Source: Sabellastarte sp. h YS-2021 | Taxonomy: Eukaryota > Annelida > Polychaeta > Sabellida > Sabellidae | Direction: 5' to 3' | Assembly (NCBI GenBank): GCA_964017235.1 | Contig: OZ024930.1 | Coordinates: forward strand, 31,190,614 to 31,254,613 | Length of the DNA: 64,000 nucleotides | Shown here: positions 35,070 to 47,244 of the stretch, piece by piece | Layout: each line of letters opens with the position of its first letter | Numbering within the stretch: the stretch's first letter is position 1 | Made by a program: the position numbers and the translations under genes | The notes under the pieces: model-generated | Database searches by the model: none | The model's input: only the letters and a program-made list of their open reading frames with translations | What the model was told of the DNA's origin: nothing

Positions 35070-38040
35070 TATATTTGACATGTCTTTGTATAAAGTGGTT
35101 CTATGACTTGACTTTGCTAAAGTGTTTTATAATTTGTCCTTCTGTTTGTAAAGTTTTTGATTTATAATCTGGCCGTGGGGATGTTTGTATCTGAAGTTGT
35201 CACCAGTTGATTAATTTCAGGTTACATGAGTGATAATCGGGAATTTAAACCATCGTGAGTCTTCACTTTTGACTCTTCAATTATTAATATTACTTCAGCT
35301 GCTAATAACTCTTTATTTGCTGTCCAGTTGTGATAAATGTAACCATCTAGTGTTCACTTAAGTGGGACAGTTCAATGAGATCAATGTACCACAAATTTAA
35401 GCATGGTCACTGATTTCATTAGGTGTTTTAGAAAGTGGACATAGACTAAATAAATTATTACTTCAAAAGTTAAGTACATTTGCAAATATCCTTTCAAAAT
35501 CAGCTCGCGTATTCATCTTCTCGCAAGATGTTGGTTGTACACCTTGGCACAACTTTACACACTGACTCACATGTACTTTTCAATAATAATCTTAAGTTGT
35601 ATATAAAAATCTTAATTAAATATTTTATATTTATTTACATGTGTATGCGATGAATGAATATATATGACAGTAACTATTGAGATAAGTAGTTTCTAGTTAA
35701 TCTCCAGAATTCTTCGAGTTTTCTGTGAGGGTTAGTTATCCAGGAAAAAAAACATAACCCCTTAAGGATGCCATTTACTATCAAAGTTCTACAGGATTTC
35801 ACTTTTATTGGTAACAAAGTGAGCTGAAAACCCATTATTAATGGCAATTATACACTAACACAATGACATGGAAGATAAGCTTAAACACCACTAGGATTTA
35901 TTCAAATTAGTGTGGGTAAATAATTCAGAGTTTGAAGGAAGGCTACCTTTTGACATTTCTATTGACAAAAATGCAGTTACATCACTTTTATCTCAACAAC
36001 CTTTTCCCAAGCAGGAAAAGCTTAACAGTTTCTTATCATGGGGCTGATGCTGGGAAGCAATGACCCGTGCTGGTTCTACACCATTATGGCATTAACTGTG
36101 ATGACTCCATGAACCCCTACCTCCACGCCTACACAAAGGATTACCTTACACCCTGGTCACACACACATGCAAGGTTCCATGCAAAATAGAAAAAAAGTAC
36201 CCGTGTTGTGCATATTTACCCCAGCAAAGAAGTTTGTGTAATTATGACTGGATTATAATAAAATTTTCAGGAAACGTCACCACTGCCACAAGGAACAGGC
36301 TATCAGATCTTGGTGGTGATCAAGATCAACATCTGGACACAGGAATTTAGGAATTTTTAATGGATTTGTGTTATCATCCACAATCTAGTGGCAGCTGTAA
36401 CTAGAGTATTTCCAGAGCATCAAAGGTTGTAGTTTGACCAGCATGGACACTTAGATCACACTGGTTCCATGTTGGCCTTGAGAGGTACATACACTACGAG
36501 TGGCTCGTTTGTGGTTCAACATATTTCGTATTTTAGCAGTACCCATTACACTTAATAAGTTGCTATTAGCATTTGGTAGGATGCATACAACTGAGAATCA
36601 GAACCTTTTATGTACACATAACTTTTTCAAAGTGTTTGAAAAACCTGTCATGAGCTCTCATGTCCTGAACTAAAATGTACATGCTGGAGAGGTGAGTTGA
36701 ATGATATCGCTTTGTCGGGCAGCTCATTTGTAAAGTTGCACTGCCCAGATATGAGGTCCAATTACAGAAAAGTAAGGACAGAGGTGTGAAGCAAACTTTA
36801 AATATGTGTTGCTACAACCACTCGGACCAGTATGAATGGGGGTACAATTGTGAATTATGTAACTGCAATAGGTCATGCAATTCACAAATTTTGATTGCTC
36901 AAAAAGCTCGAAAGGTAACGCAAATATATTAAAATTAGTTTATTTTAAACCAGTCCCCAAAGCTCAGACATGTGTTTGTTCCAAATATTTGAGAATATTT
37001 AGGTATTTTTATAACAATCTGTTGCACTAAGTATGTCTCAACTGATGTTGATCAGTGTTCATTTGTGGAATTAAAATATGTACGTCACATATGTAATATC
37101 ATTGCCATCAGTGTACAATAGTATGGTAAAATGATAAACCTTTTCTGAAATGTATAGTTTGATTATTTCAAGATTCACATCACAGTCAGACTTTGACACA
37201 TACTAAAGCAATCGGAGTTTTTGATTTGGCTTCCAAACACCTGTAGTCCGAATAAAACAGAACTGACATACAAAACAATTGAAAACACATATTTGTGTTC
37301 CAAGGAAATACATTCTCCGAGGACATATAAAAAACATGCCTTTGATTTTATTTTGTAGCAGTAAACTGACATAAATTATAATTGTATGCCTTGTGTATGT
37401 GAGACCTTGGTTTGTTCTAGTTCGTATTGGATAGTTTTATATTAAGAGAGACATCGTGATTCATGACAATGAGGCTCTATCTGCAGCTTGAAGTCAATTC
37501 AAGATAACTGTCTTCTCCATGTGTATGTTGAGGGAAAAATGAATGACGCCAACATATATGTTTATACCCCAGTTTCACATTCACGGTTGATCATTAAGAC
37601 CCAGCAGATTTTAAACTCGGGGCTACTCCGTCCGGAGTGTAAGTTGATGCTCACATTACACATAGATTGCAGTTTATTTTGTGTAATAGCTAACATAATA
37701 TTACCTATAATAAAGACAGTATGGGATGAATTTTTAGCCTTCTAAATATTGTTATTTGAGCCATCCATGTATGTATTCCAGAGTTATCAAACAGCTGAGA
37801 ACATGAACTAGTTGATAGAGGATTTTTGGCAGGGCACATTACATTCTATAAAGACTGATTTTAATTTTTGCAAAGCTTATGCATTAAAAGTTCTTGATAT
37901 TGTTTCCGTACATGTAGTTGTAGGAGAGCTAATTACTGGAGGCCAACTTAAGAGCAGATTTGTAAAGTTAGTCATTTGCGTATACTGGCCAGTCCCTGTT
38001 TGGAATACAGTATTGCAACCCCACTAATTTAAATTGTTAT
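35070..38040. other. Non-coding stretch
   Basis: No exon or element recognised with confidence. A short (AG)n run sits at 35048-35060. The slightly GC-richer patch at 36050-36180 has no frame with a recognisable domain. Confidence 0.4.
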
Positions 38041-39276
38041 CTCAAAATTTGTTGGTGCAGTCTTGACCACCACATCAGCTCGGCAAGTTCCTTTATGGCA
38101 ATACCAGTAGTACCAAGAAGTCTGACCTTGACCTTACGTTACATAATTCGGACACAGATTTTCAGAATTCTCGGTCATGTTCATTTGAATCAGATCAGGA
38201 TGCCAGGTCAGGTAATACTAGTCAAGCTCCCAGTATTTCCCCTCATAGGGATTCAAATTTCTTCCAAAAAGATATTAATATCAAAATTCTTATCCAGCTT
38301 AATGCTTTAGGGTATACGCTTACAAAAATTAAGAAACATCAAAGTGACACATGTGAAAAGACAAAAGATAGGTACAAGGTGAAATAAAGTAAAAAGATTT
38401 CTTCTGCTTAAAACTCTACTGCTATAGGTCCAGTGGTTCGATCTGACAGTGGTATGGTTCCCCCTAGGGTTCACTTTTCTATTGGTACATCAGGCACTAA
38501 ATTTCCACCTCCAAATGTTTTGAAGCAGGAGCAAAAATTCGACAAGTACATTTGAGATTAAAAGAACTAGCTGATAATGTTAAGACAGAGCCACCAAAAT
38601 TAAATAACAAAGGGGTGGGCCTGTTGATGTATATGTAGGAAATCAGGTTAAATGGCCGTGAGAATATGTGTTCACCGGATAAAGTAAAGAAAGGGTGACA
38701 TATAATCACTTGACTCCTATCTCGTGGATGGCTGGATTTTGCAGGATCATGGGAGAGGATTGCAATCCAGAGAGCAGAGATTTTATGTTGGATTATGTAA
38801 TTAATTTGCTTGAAAACAAAATGGACTTATCATGGTCCTTTGCAAAGACCATCCTTGTGGTATTGTTATGTCGCATGGAGTAAGGGAGGTAGGTGGTTGG
38901 CAAGAGGTCTAAAAATAGATAGTCAGACATCTCCAAGCTCCAAGGCATACAAGCAATCAAAACAACAGTGCCAGTCTCATGATAAAAATCATGCTGCTAC
39001 CAAAAGTTTTCCCTGTGTGTATTTCAATAAAGATACATACATGAGACACCACTTGAGACAAAAGGGCTTCTGTATAAACGCATATGTTCTGCTTGTTGAT
39101 CAAGTGAAGGAAAGGCATATCCTCATTCTCAGCTTAATTGTATGAAGAAAACAAACAAAAAAGGAATAAACTTAATGATGCCTTTACCTCCAAAAAGTCA
39201 TGTCCAAAGATCCAGAATATTTCGTCAGTAATTCTTGGCAGACTAACCAAATCAGCCAGTTACAGAATTTGTCAAA

Positions 39277-39536
39277 GGGGCCAAGGTGGCCGAGTGGTAA
39301 CACTCTTGCCTCCTATCTCTGATGCCGGGGTTCAGTTCCTGGCATGACCTCAAGTGGGAAAGCTGGTAGTTGCTTGCTGTTGGTCAGCAGTTTATAGTAC
39401 AGAACCCTGACAAACTGTATGTATTGGTTTCCTATGCCCCTCCAACTACCCGTCATAACATAACCTGTACAGTGTTGAAAGCAACCCTGTAAAACCCCAA
39501 ATAAATAAAATAAATAAATAAATAAATAAATAAAAA
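39277..39536 (+). mobile_element. tRNA-derived SINE (family 1), full-length, inside the DIRS-like element
   Basis: Head GGCCAAGGTGGCCGAGTGGT (A box), GGGGTTCAGTTCCTGG (decayed B box), body GGGAAAGCTGGTAGTTGCTT, tail CCCCAAATAAATAAAATAAA with a long (AAAT)n. Flanks GAATTTGTCAAA and AAATTTGTAAAC look like a diverged target duplication. Confidence 0.9.
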
Positions 39537-40193
39537 ATTTGTAAACACTTCAAGCAAAACAACTCTTTCTAAAAAGGACTTTTTTATGCAAACAAAAAAG
39601 ATCATAGGTCTTATGCCATTGTATACTAAGAGTAAAACAACAAACTCTGTAGATAATACATGTAAAAGTATTAAGCAATAAGGCACCTCACCTTCCAGCT
39701 GTTGGTGGAAAGTCTAACTCAGTGGTTAATAAAACATTTGTTGCTGTTAAAAGCTTGGTGTCCGGACTGCATGGGATTCTGGGCAATACTGCAGAAATTT
39801 TACAACAAAATAAGAATGTTCTTTCATGTAGGGTATCGAAGAGGATCAATATTTCCCATGTAGGCACCCATGGTAAGGTTGGTCCCATTGCTGACCGACA
39901 CTGGACAATTCCTCTACATAATAAGTTGAAAAGTTATAGTGTGACACCAAATGCTGCGAGATACAACTGTTCAATGTGAGTTGCCTAGTAATAAGGTAGT
40001 GCAGGAAAGTTGTCATGCAATCAATTTTAGGTGCAGGACTCGCACAGTTTCTTGTCAAATTGCATACTTAAATATTAGCAATTGCAAATAACAGGGTTGG
40101 GAATAAAATCAGTGTAAAGTACAAAATGGGGTTGCTTTTTGCTGTGTCCCCCTTTCTCCCATTAAGTTGTAAACTGGTTCTCCAATACATTGG

Positions 40194-40348
40194 GGAGGTC
40201 CTCAGTGGCCTAGTGGTTAGCAAGTTTGGCATCTAATCATAGGCTTTCACCTCTGTGGGTTCGAGTCCCACAAGTGGCAATTCTGAGGACCTGTCCCAAT
40301 ATGACCCTGGCTGTTGAACGGGACGTAAAACCCCAACTTTGACTTTGT
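40194..40348 (+). mobile_element. tRNA-derived SINE (family 2), inside the DIRS-like element
   Basis: 155 bp bounded by a perfect 12-bp target duplication CCAATACATTGG (40182-40193 and 40349-40360). The head CAGTGGCCTAGTGGTTAGCA (A box) and GGGTTCGAGTCCC (perfect B box) is tRNA-like. The 3' end is CTGTTGAACGGGACGTAAAA then CCCCAACTTTGACTTT. It shares only the GACGTAAAACCCCAA end with family 1. Confidence 0.95.
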
Positions 40349-42459
40349 CCAATACATTGGGAAACAATTCCTGATATCATTCAATCTCATACTTTAGTTA
40401 GAGATAGTAGGCTTCCAATTTTTAGGTATGAATATAACTGTGAAATCTCAACTAAATATTGACAGATGGAGGTATCATCTTACTAGGTATTTTGATCAAC
40501 AGCTTCCAAATTTACTAAAATTTGGATTACCTTTGGACTTTGATATAAATTGTAAATAAGTTGTAACTGATAATAATCTCCTGTCAGCTGTAAATTTTCA
40601 ATTTCATGTTGATCAATATATTCAGCAAAAACTCCAGTTCAAGGCAATGATTGGTCTTTTTGGGAGTTTCCCCATTAAAGCTCATATATCCCACTTTATG
40701 TCAAGGGAATACCTGATTCAGATACTAGGCATACTATCCTAGATCTGAGTTGGCCCAAGGTCTCTTCTGTGAATATCAGGTTGCAAGGTGACACAGATTT
40801 GGGTACTAATCTTGAACTTCATTATCCATCTGTGGATGACATAATTAAAAGGCTTAATGCCCTTGGCCCCTCGGCAAAATCTTTAAAATTGATATCAATA
40901 GGGCCTTAAAGCATATCAGAATAGACCCTGGAGACATAGACCTTCTGGACTTATGTCATATGGATAATATTACATTGATTTGGCCCTCCCATTTGGCTCT
41001 CGCTTTGGTTCTTTTTTCTTTTCTTTTTTTTCTTTTTCTCAGATATATAAAGAGCAAACAACATTAAAGTGCTCAACTATATAGATAATCTTTTCTGTGG
41101 TGACCTTCCTGCTGCAATACAAGGTCCATAGGAATTTTTACTGAATTCACTCCAGGAATTAGGTCTCACAAATAGTGACAAAAAACTCACCCAAGTTGTA
41201 TGCTTGGCATTTTTATTTGACAGTGTCACTAATACTATTTATATACTGATTAAAAAACTAGCTGAAATTGTAAAAATATGTAATAATTGGTCCTGTATAG
41301 CTGACCAAACATGGAGCTACATTCATTAAAGATCTATTTGCTGTATATATGCAAATGGGTCAAACCTGCTAGGTTCTTTTTAAACAGAATGATTCACGTG
41401 TTAAGAGACCATCATAATTCTAAAGTTATTTTGCAAAATGGTGGCTTTCACAAGGACCTAAATTGGTTTTTTGCTTTTAACCAGTTGCAAAGCTATTATT
41501 ATATGTGACCTTAAACCGACAGCTGATGTCATAGGTTTAGATACATCACTTAATAGCCTAGGTAGTTATTTTAATAATTTAGTGTATCCTCTACATACTC
41601 CTTATGGCTTTAGAGGTTACATCATTGTACATCTTAATTGATAAATATTATTGTGGCATCGAAACTTTGGGAGCCCTAGTAGGCCAATACAAAGGTAAGA
41701 ATACAATGTGACAATTACACGGTAGTGGATGTACTAAATACAGGCAGAGCTAGGGATGTTATCCTTGGCTCTTGTGCTAGAAATGTTTGGCTGTTGACTG
41801 CAGTGTTGGACATATCTTTAACTGTTTCTCGCATCCAAGGCACCAAAAACAATGTGGCCGATATGTTATCCAGATGGTATAATACTCCAGATAATGAACA
41901 TAAATTGGCTAAATACGTCATGAACCCTGTTTGGATGAATGTGCATATAAATCATACTTTATATTTTGTAGAGCCTGGGGCGGCCACAGCTACGTTTACC
42001 GAATCTGTATCCAGTCGTCTGTCTGCTGGCTTCATGCCTTTCCCTTTGGCTCCTTATACAAGGATGTTTTTTGACTTTCTGGTATTCATCATTATAAGAA
42101 GTAAACCCATGACAGTGAAACATGGGCACAATAAACTTTGAGTTTACAATGGAAATTAGAACTGGTAAACAAGATGCACAAAAGATGTGTAACTTTAACC
42201 ACACACTTAAATATCCAACGTAAATGCATACTGATTCCGTGAATAACAAAAATGACACTTTATATGTTAAAACCTCTGCAAAAATAATGCTTTGTTGTGT
42301 CTTCATTCACTAAGATTCTCAGAATTTAAAAAAAACGGCTATTTTCTTATAATACTTCTAAGAACAACACTATAAGAAAAGAATATCTAATATTCCAGGA
42401 AAAGTTTTAAAAGTCTAAGAATGTAAGTTTAATATAAGTAAGTTTGTACATCTGCCACT

Positions 42460-42603
42460 GCAGCCTAGTGGGTAACATACTCGCCTAAGAACACAGATAA
42501 TGTGGGTTCCAACCCAGATAAAGGCAGAAACACAGTGGCTCGGATGAACACTTGGAAATAGTGGTCCTCTGTCATTGTGTCCTATCCCTAGTGGCAGAAC
42601 CGT
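42460..42603 (+). mobile_element. tRNA-derived SINE (family 3), short copy
   Basis: Head GCCTAGTGGGTAACATACTC (A box) and GGGTTCCAACCC (B box). Then AAGGCAGAAACACAGTGGCT, GTGGTCCTCTGTCATTG and CTATCCCTAGTGGC. The same order occurs at 47358. A short (AATAG)n tail ends it. Confidence 0.75.
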
Positions 42604-42609
42604 AGAATA

Positions 42610-44405
42610 GAATAGAATGTGCTGGAATTTTGTTATACTGTGCGTAGGTAGGAGTACTCAAAAAGAACCAAATCTGCTGGTCAAACTTTCACAGAAAGTT
42701 TAATTTGATTTATGGGAATACCTGATTAAATTGGACTAAATAACCAAATATGAATAACTTATTTTCATCACACACAAAGAAAAAACACCGTTTTAAAATA
42801 GTGTTCCTGCTCATTGTTTGATATTCTTCTTCTACCATGGCCAAGAGTATTTCAAGAACATATCAGTTATAAATCTGTTTTTGGGAATGATACACATCCT
42901 CATTGATGTATGGTTCAAATTGCTTTTAATGTCAATGTATGTTTCGTATTGTTTGTATACACGTCAGCAATCTGTGGGTTATCCCTTAAAAACAGCCACT
43001 TGCTTATCACCTTTGTGGTCATAGTTTCAAATACAGTCCATGGCAACAAAAAAGGGGCTGTCAGACAAAGGCAAATTTTGAACATTTGTCTCAAAGCTAT
43101 GCCCTACTAACAAACAATAAGACTAAATGAGAGATCCATGTCACGTAGAAGGAGGAGATGGACATTTTGTACATTACCTAATTTATTTGCATATGTAAAA
43201 CAGTTGGCTGGCGAAAATATTCTTATAACCAATCAGTTTTGCGGATATACAATTTATGGTTTGTAAGCTGTATGTTGATTGGCCACTTGCTAATTTGGGA
43301 CCCCAATTCATTATAGAAATCATGTTTTAATAGCCAGCACAAGGTGTATTTGACACGAGTATGGAACAGACCTGGCATTTTTATATGTCACTGTCTATGC
43401 ATAATTAGCAAGCAATACAACTTCATCTACTTCTGCCGCTTTTACGTTAAAATTTCATTAACATTATAATAAAATCATAGATTATAAGAAAGGTATTTTA
43501 AAGAAATCTCAGGCTAAAAATTGAAAGTTTTATTCACTGGTAACACTGGTTTCGCAGCTATTTTTGTATTCTTTGTTGTAAATATGGACTTATTCACTTA
43601 TTGTGCAAACAAAATGGTGGATAATTAAAATATCCCTGAAGATGAACAAAGAAATTCACTCCTTGTTAATTGGTTGTTTCTCGTGTGAAGTTTAACTTGC
43701 ACCTCTGTCCATGCATATTTTAACCAAAAGAAATTCACATTAAACTACACAGATCAATTGCAACTAGAAAGCAATTACACAGGTTAGGCCTGTCCTGAAT
43801 TTTTATCCTAACGGTGATCCAGATCACTCTCAAATTTAATGGGATCAAAATTGGACCAAGACTCTTCTTCTATATTTTGACATTTCCACCAGTAGTGTTT
43901 GAGTATTCCTGCTAACAAACAGACAAACTGGCAAACGGTCATGATAATGACACCTCCTTGTGGAGATAAGAATGCTGAATATTTATGTTTCAATTATTTG
44001 AACATGTATGTAAAGAGGTTATGCATCACAAGACTGCCGACCGAAGTTTTCAAGCTATCCGTCAGTTGTTTCAGAAACTTCAGAATTGAAATAATTTCCA
44101 TAAAACATCTACATAAAAGACAATGTACATCACAACATTTCCAATAGTAATTTCAATTATAAACATTATTTATGTATCACAAAGTTACAGTTAAATTTAA
44201 ATACTTGGTATGGGTAAAAAAATGTTGGCAAGCAAAGTTTTGTTTGAAAGCAAAATACAAAGTTCAAGAGTTTGAGTAGTGATATATACATTAAGTAATT
44301 AATTAAAGTACTAATTAATTAAAGTGCTATTCTAAAGACAAAATATATTAGTTGTGACAGATTTTATTGGAAAGAATTTTGTTTTGTATTGACTGCTCAA
44401 GATGC
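42610..44405. other. Non-coding stretch
   Basis: No exon recognised. At 43800-43975 a dispersed segment (GGTGATCCAGATCACTCTC then AACAAACAGACAAACTGGC and CACCTCCTTGTGGAGATAA) resembles tails near 52150-52215 and 57790, a common non-coding repeat type. Confidence 0.45.
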
Positions 44406-44412
44406 AGACACC

Positions 44413-45905
44413 TGAAAACAAGCAATCTGTGACCGTAAACGGGCTCTGTGTCAGCTGACTGTGTGTTTTGAGTTTCAGAGTAGAATTGAAAGAAGAAAAG
44501 GTCACAAAAGTTAAGCCCTGCAAATGGTACTAAGAAGTTAAGTACAAAGATAGCTGTTAAGGTTGTAAAATGTAGGTGGAAAACATATTTCAACAAAATA
44601 CTGTAAATGCAATAGTTTCAAGTTACAACTGATTTATTCAACAGTGAGAATCTCCAATTAGTTTTTGCTTAGCTTTGCACTGAGCTATAGTTCTGGAATT
44701 TTACTATGCTATAGCTGAGTGAAAAGAAGTTGAATAATATATTTAAAGGAAATTTTCTAAGTTCAATAGTTTTCAAGTTACAATTGATTTACTCAACAGT
44801 GAAAATTTGATAGCAGCTATTGCTCATCTATGCAATGAGCTGCAGGTCTGCAATTTTACTATGTTATAGCTGAACCCGAAATATTAAGTGAACAACACAT
44901 TTATAAATACTGTAAATGCAATAATTTCAAGTTACAAATGATTTACTCAACAGTGATAACCTGAAAGTAGCTATTGCTCTGCTATGCTATGAGCTACAGC
45001 TATACAAATCATTATGTTATAACTGACTGAAAAGTAGATAAATACCACATTTAAACAAAATACTGTAAATGCAATACTTTTCAAGTTACAACTGATTTAC
45101 TCAACAGTGATAGCCTAAAAGTAGCTATTGCTCATATCTATGCAATGACCAACTGGTCTGCAATTTCACTATGTTATAGCTGATCCAAAAGTAGGTGAAC
45201 AACATATTTGAAGAAAATACTCTAAATGCAATAGTTTTCAAGTTACAATACTCTAAATGCAATAGTTTTCAAGTTACAACTGATTTACTCAGCTGTGATA
45301 ACCTCAAAGTAGCTATTGCTCAGCTATGAAATGAGCTACAATTCTGCAATTCCACTATGTTATAGCTGACCCAAAAGTAGCTGAGTAACATATGTATACA
45401 AAATTGTCTAACTGCAATACTTTTCAAGTTACAAGTGATTTTACTCATTATGGAAGGTATTGAAAAGTCAGAAACTAGCTATTACTCACTTAATTAGCTA
45501 TTGGGATAGACTTCCAAGTTACTCACCAAGTTGTAGCTATAGAAAAAGTAGTTGAATAACATATATTAACAAAATGCTCTAAATGCAGTACTTTTCAAGT
45601 TACCGGTATATGTTATTTAGTGCATGGTTTCATGAATTTTAATGCATTGAAAATTATTTTAAAAATTCATAAAAAAAATAGTTAAGAAAGATCCAGGCCT
45701 GATACTGACACAAAGGAATCTACTTGTAACCTAGTACATATCTGCAAGAAATGAGAGAAATCCCTGCAATAGTCAATGAGAAAATTTTTAAAAATACAGC
45801 ATGTCTCTGGTCCTTGTAGTTTTGGAGAAGTTTTGGACGCAGACGGGGACGCATACGCCAACAGGTGACTGACAAAGTACCATGCAGCAGGAACACTAGC
45901 AGATC
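44413..45905 (+). mobile_element. Satellite-bearing composite element, copy 1
   Basis: Left block: AAAACAAG..CCGTAAACGGGCTCTGTG then TCAGCTGACTGTGTG and AAGCCCTGCAAATGGTA. Core: six units of the 155-bp satellite. Right block: TGATTTCATGAATTTTAATG-like sequence, GATCCAGGCCT, GAGAAATCCCTGCAATAGTC, CAGCATGTCTCTGG and CTTGTAGTTTTGGAGAAG. The same three-part order is found at 54331-57975. No protein coding capacity. This architecture resembles non-autonomous Helentron-like elements (HINE/DINE type, and 'pearl' elements of bivalves) that carry satellite cores; that assignment is inference. Confidence 0.8.
44637..45605 (+). repeat. 155-bp satellite array, 6 units
   Basis: Units begin at the CTCAACAGTGA motif near 44637, 44792, 44945, 45100, 45288 and 45444. 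One gap of 188 comes from a local 33-bp duplication at about 45210-45270. Each unit carries AATGCAATAGTTTTCAAGTT, GTAGCTATTGCTCAGCTATG and TTTCACTATGTTATAGCTGA-like blocks. The last unit is the variant with GAAGGTATTGAAAAGTC and ACTCACTTAATTAGCTATTG. Confidence 0.93.
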
Positions 45906-45929
45906 ATTCATGTAAGTTTCTGGCATGTG

Positions 45930-47115
45930 ACCATAACGTCATCAGGGTGGTAAATTTTCCCTTAAAACATAAATGAGGACAATTTAGTACCTCTTAAGTT
46001 GATGCAGTTTTCACAATGGCCTCGGGAATGTTATTACAGGAATGCGGTACGGTTATGTTACAATATATGTGTAATTACCTGCTATTGAGCTGGATCAATC
46101 AGTCTTATCAAAATGTACGCTCTAAGGACCCCCCCCCCCCCCCCCCCCAATCCCCGAATTCTATAAATGGGACGAAATCATCATTTTATACAGAACAATG
46201 CTGAAAGTAAATCTTTGGAAATGTTTTTAACAATCTACAATATACTGAAAATAAATACATTTTACATTAATGGAAGACCCTCATAAAAATATTAAATTAG
46301 AATATCCAATTAGATACCGGACTTACATTCTTGGGTCAATATGTAAATTTTGTGTTGGTTATGTCATTAACAACGTGGTAGAGTATTGATCCAGTACATG
46401 AAGTACCTAATAAATACACAAAGGCATTGGATTTGTTTTGGTTACATGTTATGGTTGATCAATAAAACCTGATCCAGAAATCATATTAGGAAAGACCAAT
46501 TATCATGGGAAGATCTTAATTAACTGCACATATAGTGTGGTTTTTATGTGAGAATAAATTGTAAGGACTTTTTGTACGTAAGTGTATTTTTACTGCCTGT
46601 TTTAGTAATAAATATTATAATGTAATAATATTATGTGTTGATAATATACAAAATTTGTGTAGTATCTTAAAGGACATGTAAGATATGGAATACAAAGGGT
46701 AACTTAAAATATAAAGAATATTCCGAAGTTGAATGAAGGTTATTTTGTAAGTAACTTAAAGAAATCATTCCTAATCATTCTTCATCATTGACACAGATAA
46801 CTACACTGTTTTATACCAAAAAAATATCTAGGTTATCACAGGTTCAGGCAATAGACATGGATACGTACACTGATAAAAGGGTAGTTACAGTTCGCAATGA
46901 ATAGCAGTGTACAGCACACAGGACAGCAATAACTAGAGCTCAGTCACTAGAGAAGTTATTGGGTAGCTATTGAAAGACAGAAAATCTGCTGTTTAAAATT
47001 GTGTTCATTGAAAATAATTCAGATTAAATACAAATTATCAGAGATGCTTTCTTGTCATGTTTTGGATGGCACCGACAGATGGCTATTAACATTAATAAAA
47101 TATCTTTTTTACTTT
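45930..47115. other. Non-coding stretch upstream of the first visible NWD-like exon
   Basis: Would contain the promoter or upstream intron of the NWD-like gene; no element can be singled out. A run of 18 or more C lies at 46131-46148. Confidence 0.35.
46131..46148. repeat. Poly-C tract
   Basis: Uninterrupted run of about 18 C in AT-rich DNA. Confidence 0.9.
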
Positions 47116-47144
47116 AGGGATCATTGAAATGGTGGTCTGTACTT

Positions 47145-47244
47145 ATGGATAAGAAGGTGGCAAGAGTACTGGAGGGGCATCTGGATGACCTTCCCCATGG
47201 TCAATCCAAGGTCATCCGAGTTTTTATTTCATCTACTTTCTCAG
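47145..47244 (+). CDS. NWD-like gene, first visible coding exon
   Basis: ATG at 47145 opens MDKKVARVLEGHLDDLPHG and the exon closes with RVFISSTFS, the conserved opening strand of DUF4062. The donor is G|GTTAGT and the exit phase is 1. The frame is open upstream only to the TAG at 47115. The stretch 47118-47144 could therefore be either 5' UTR or coding sequence after a TTTAG acceptor. Confidence 0.8.

Larger units (their letters stand above)
38050..42110 (+). mobile_element. DIRS-like tyrosine-recombinase retroelement, broken fossil
   Basis: Parts recognisable in order on the plus strand: a gag-like region (about 38600-39130) with NHLTPISWMAGFCRIM and a Cys/His-type segment; reverse transcriptase traces (about 40380-41000); RNase H-type remnants near 41310-41500 and 41720-41890 (VLNTGRARDV, GTKNNVADMLSRW); and a possible start of the recombinase region near 42000-42100. 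The element has many breaks and cannot be active. Two SINEs lie inside it (39277-39536, 40194-40348). The end repeats of the family were not found. Assignment to DIRS/Ngaro-type rather than another retroelement rests on the RNase H and gag wording and is fairly confident. Confidence 0.7.

Noticed and set aside
36050-36190. Short plus-strand stretch reading HYGINCDDSMNPYLHAYTKDYLTPW, looking exon-like
   Set aside because: Stops lie close on both sides, there are no convincing splice sites, and no domain is recognised. Left as non-coding.
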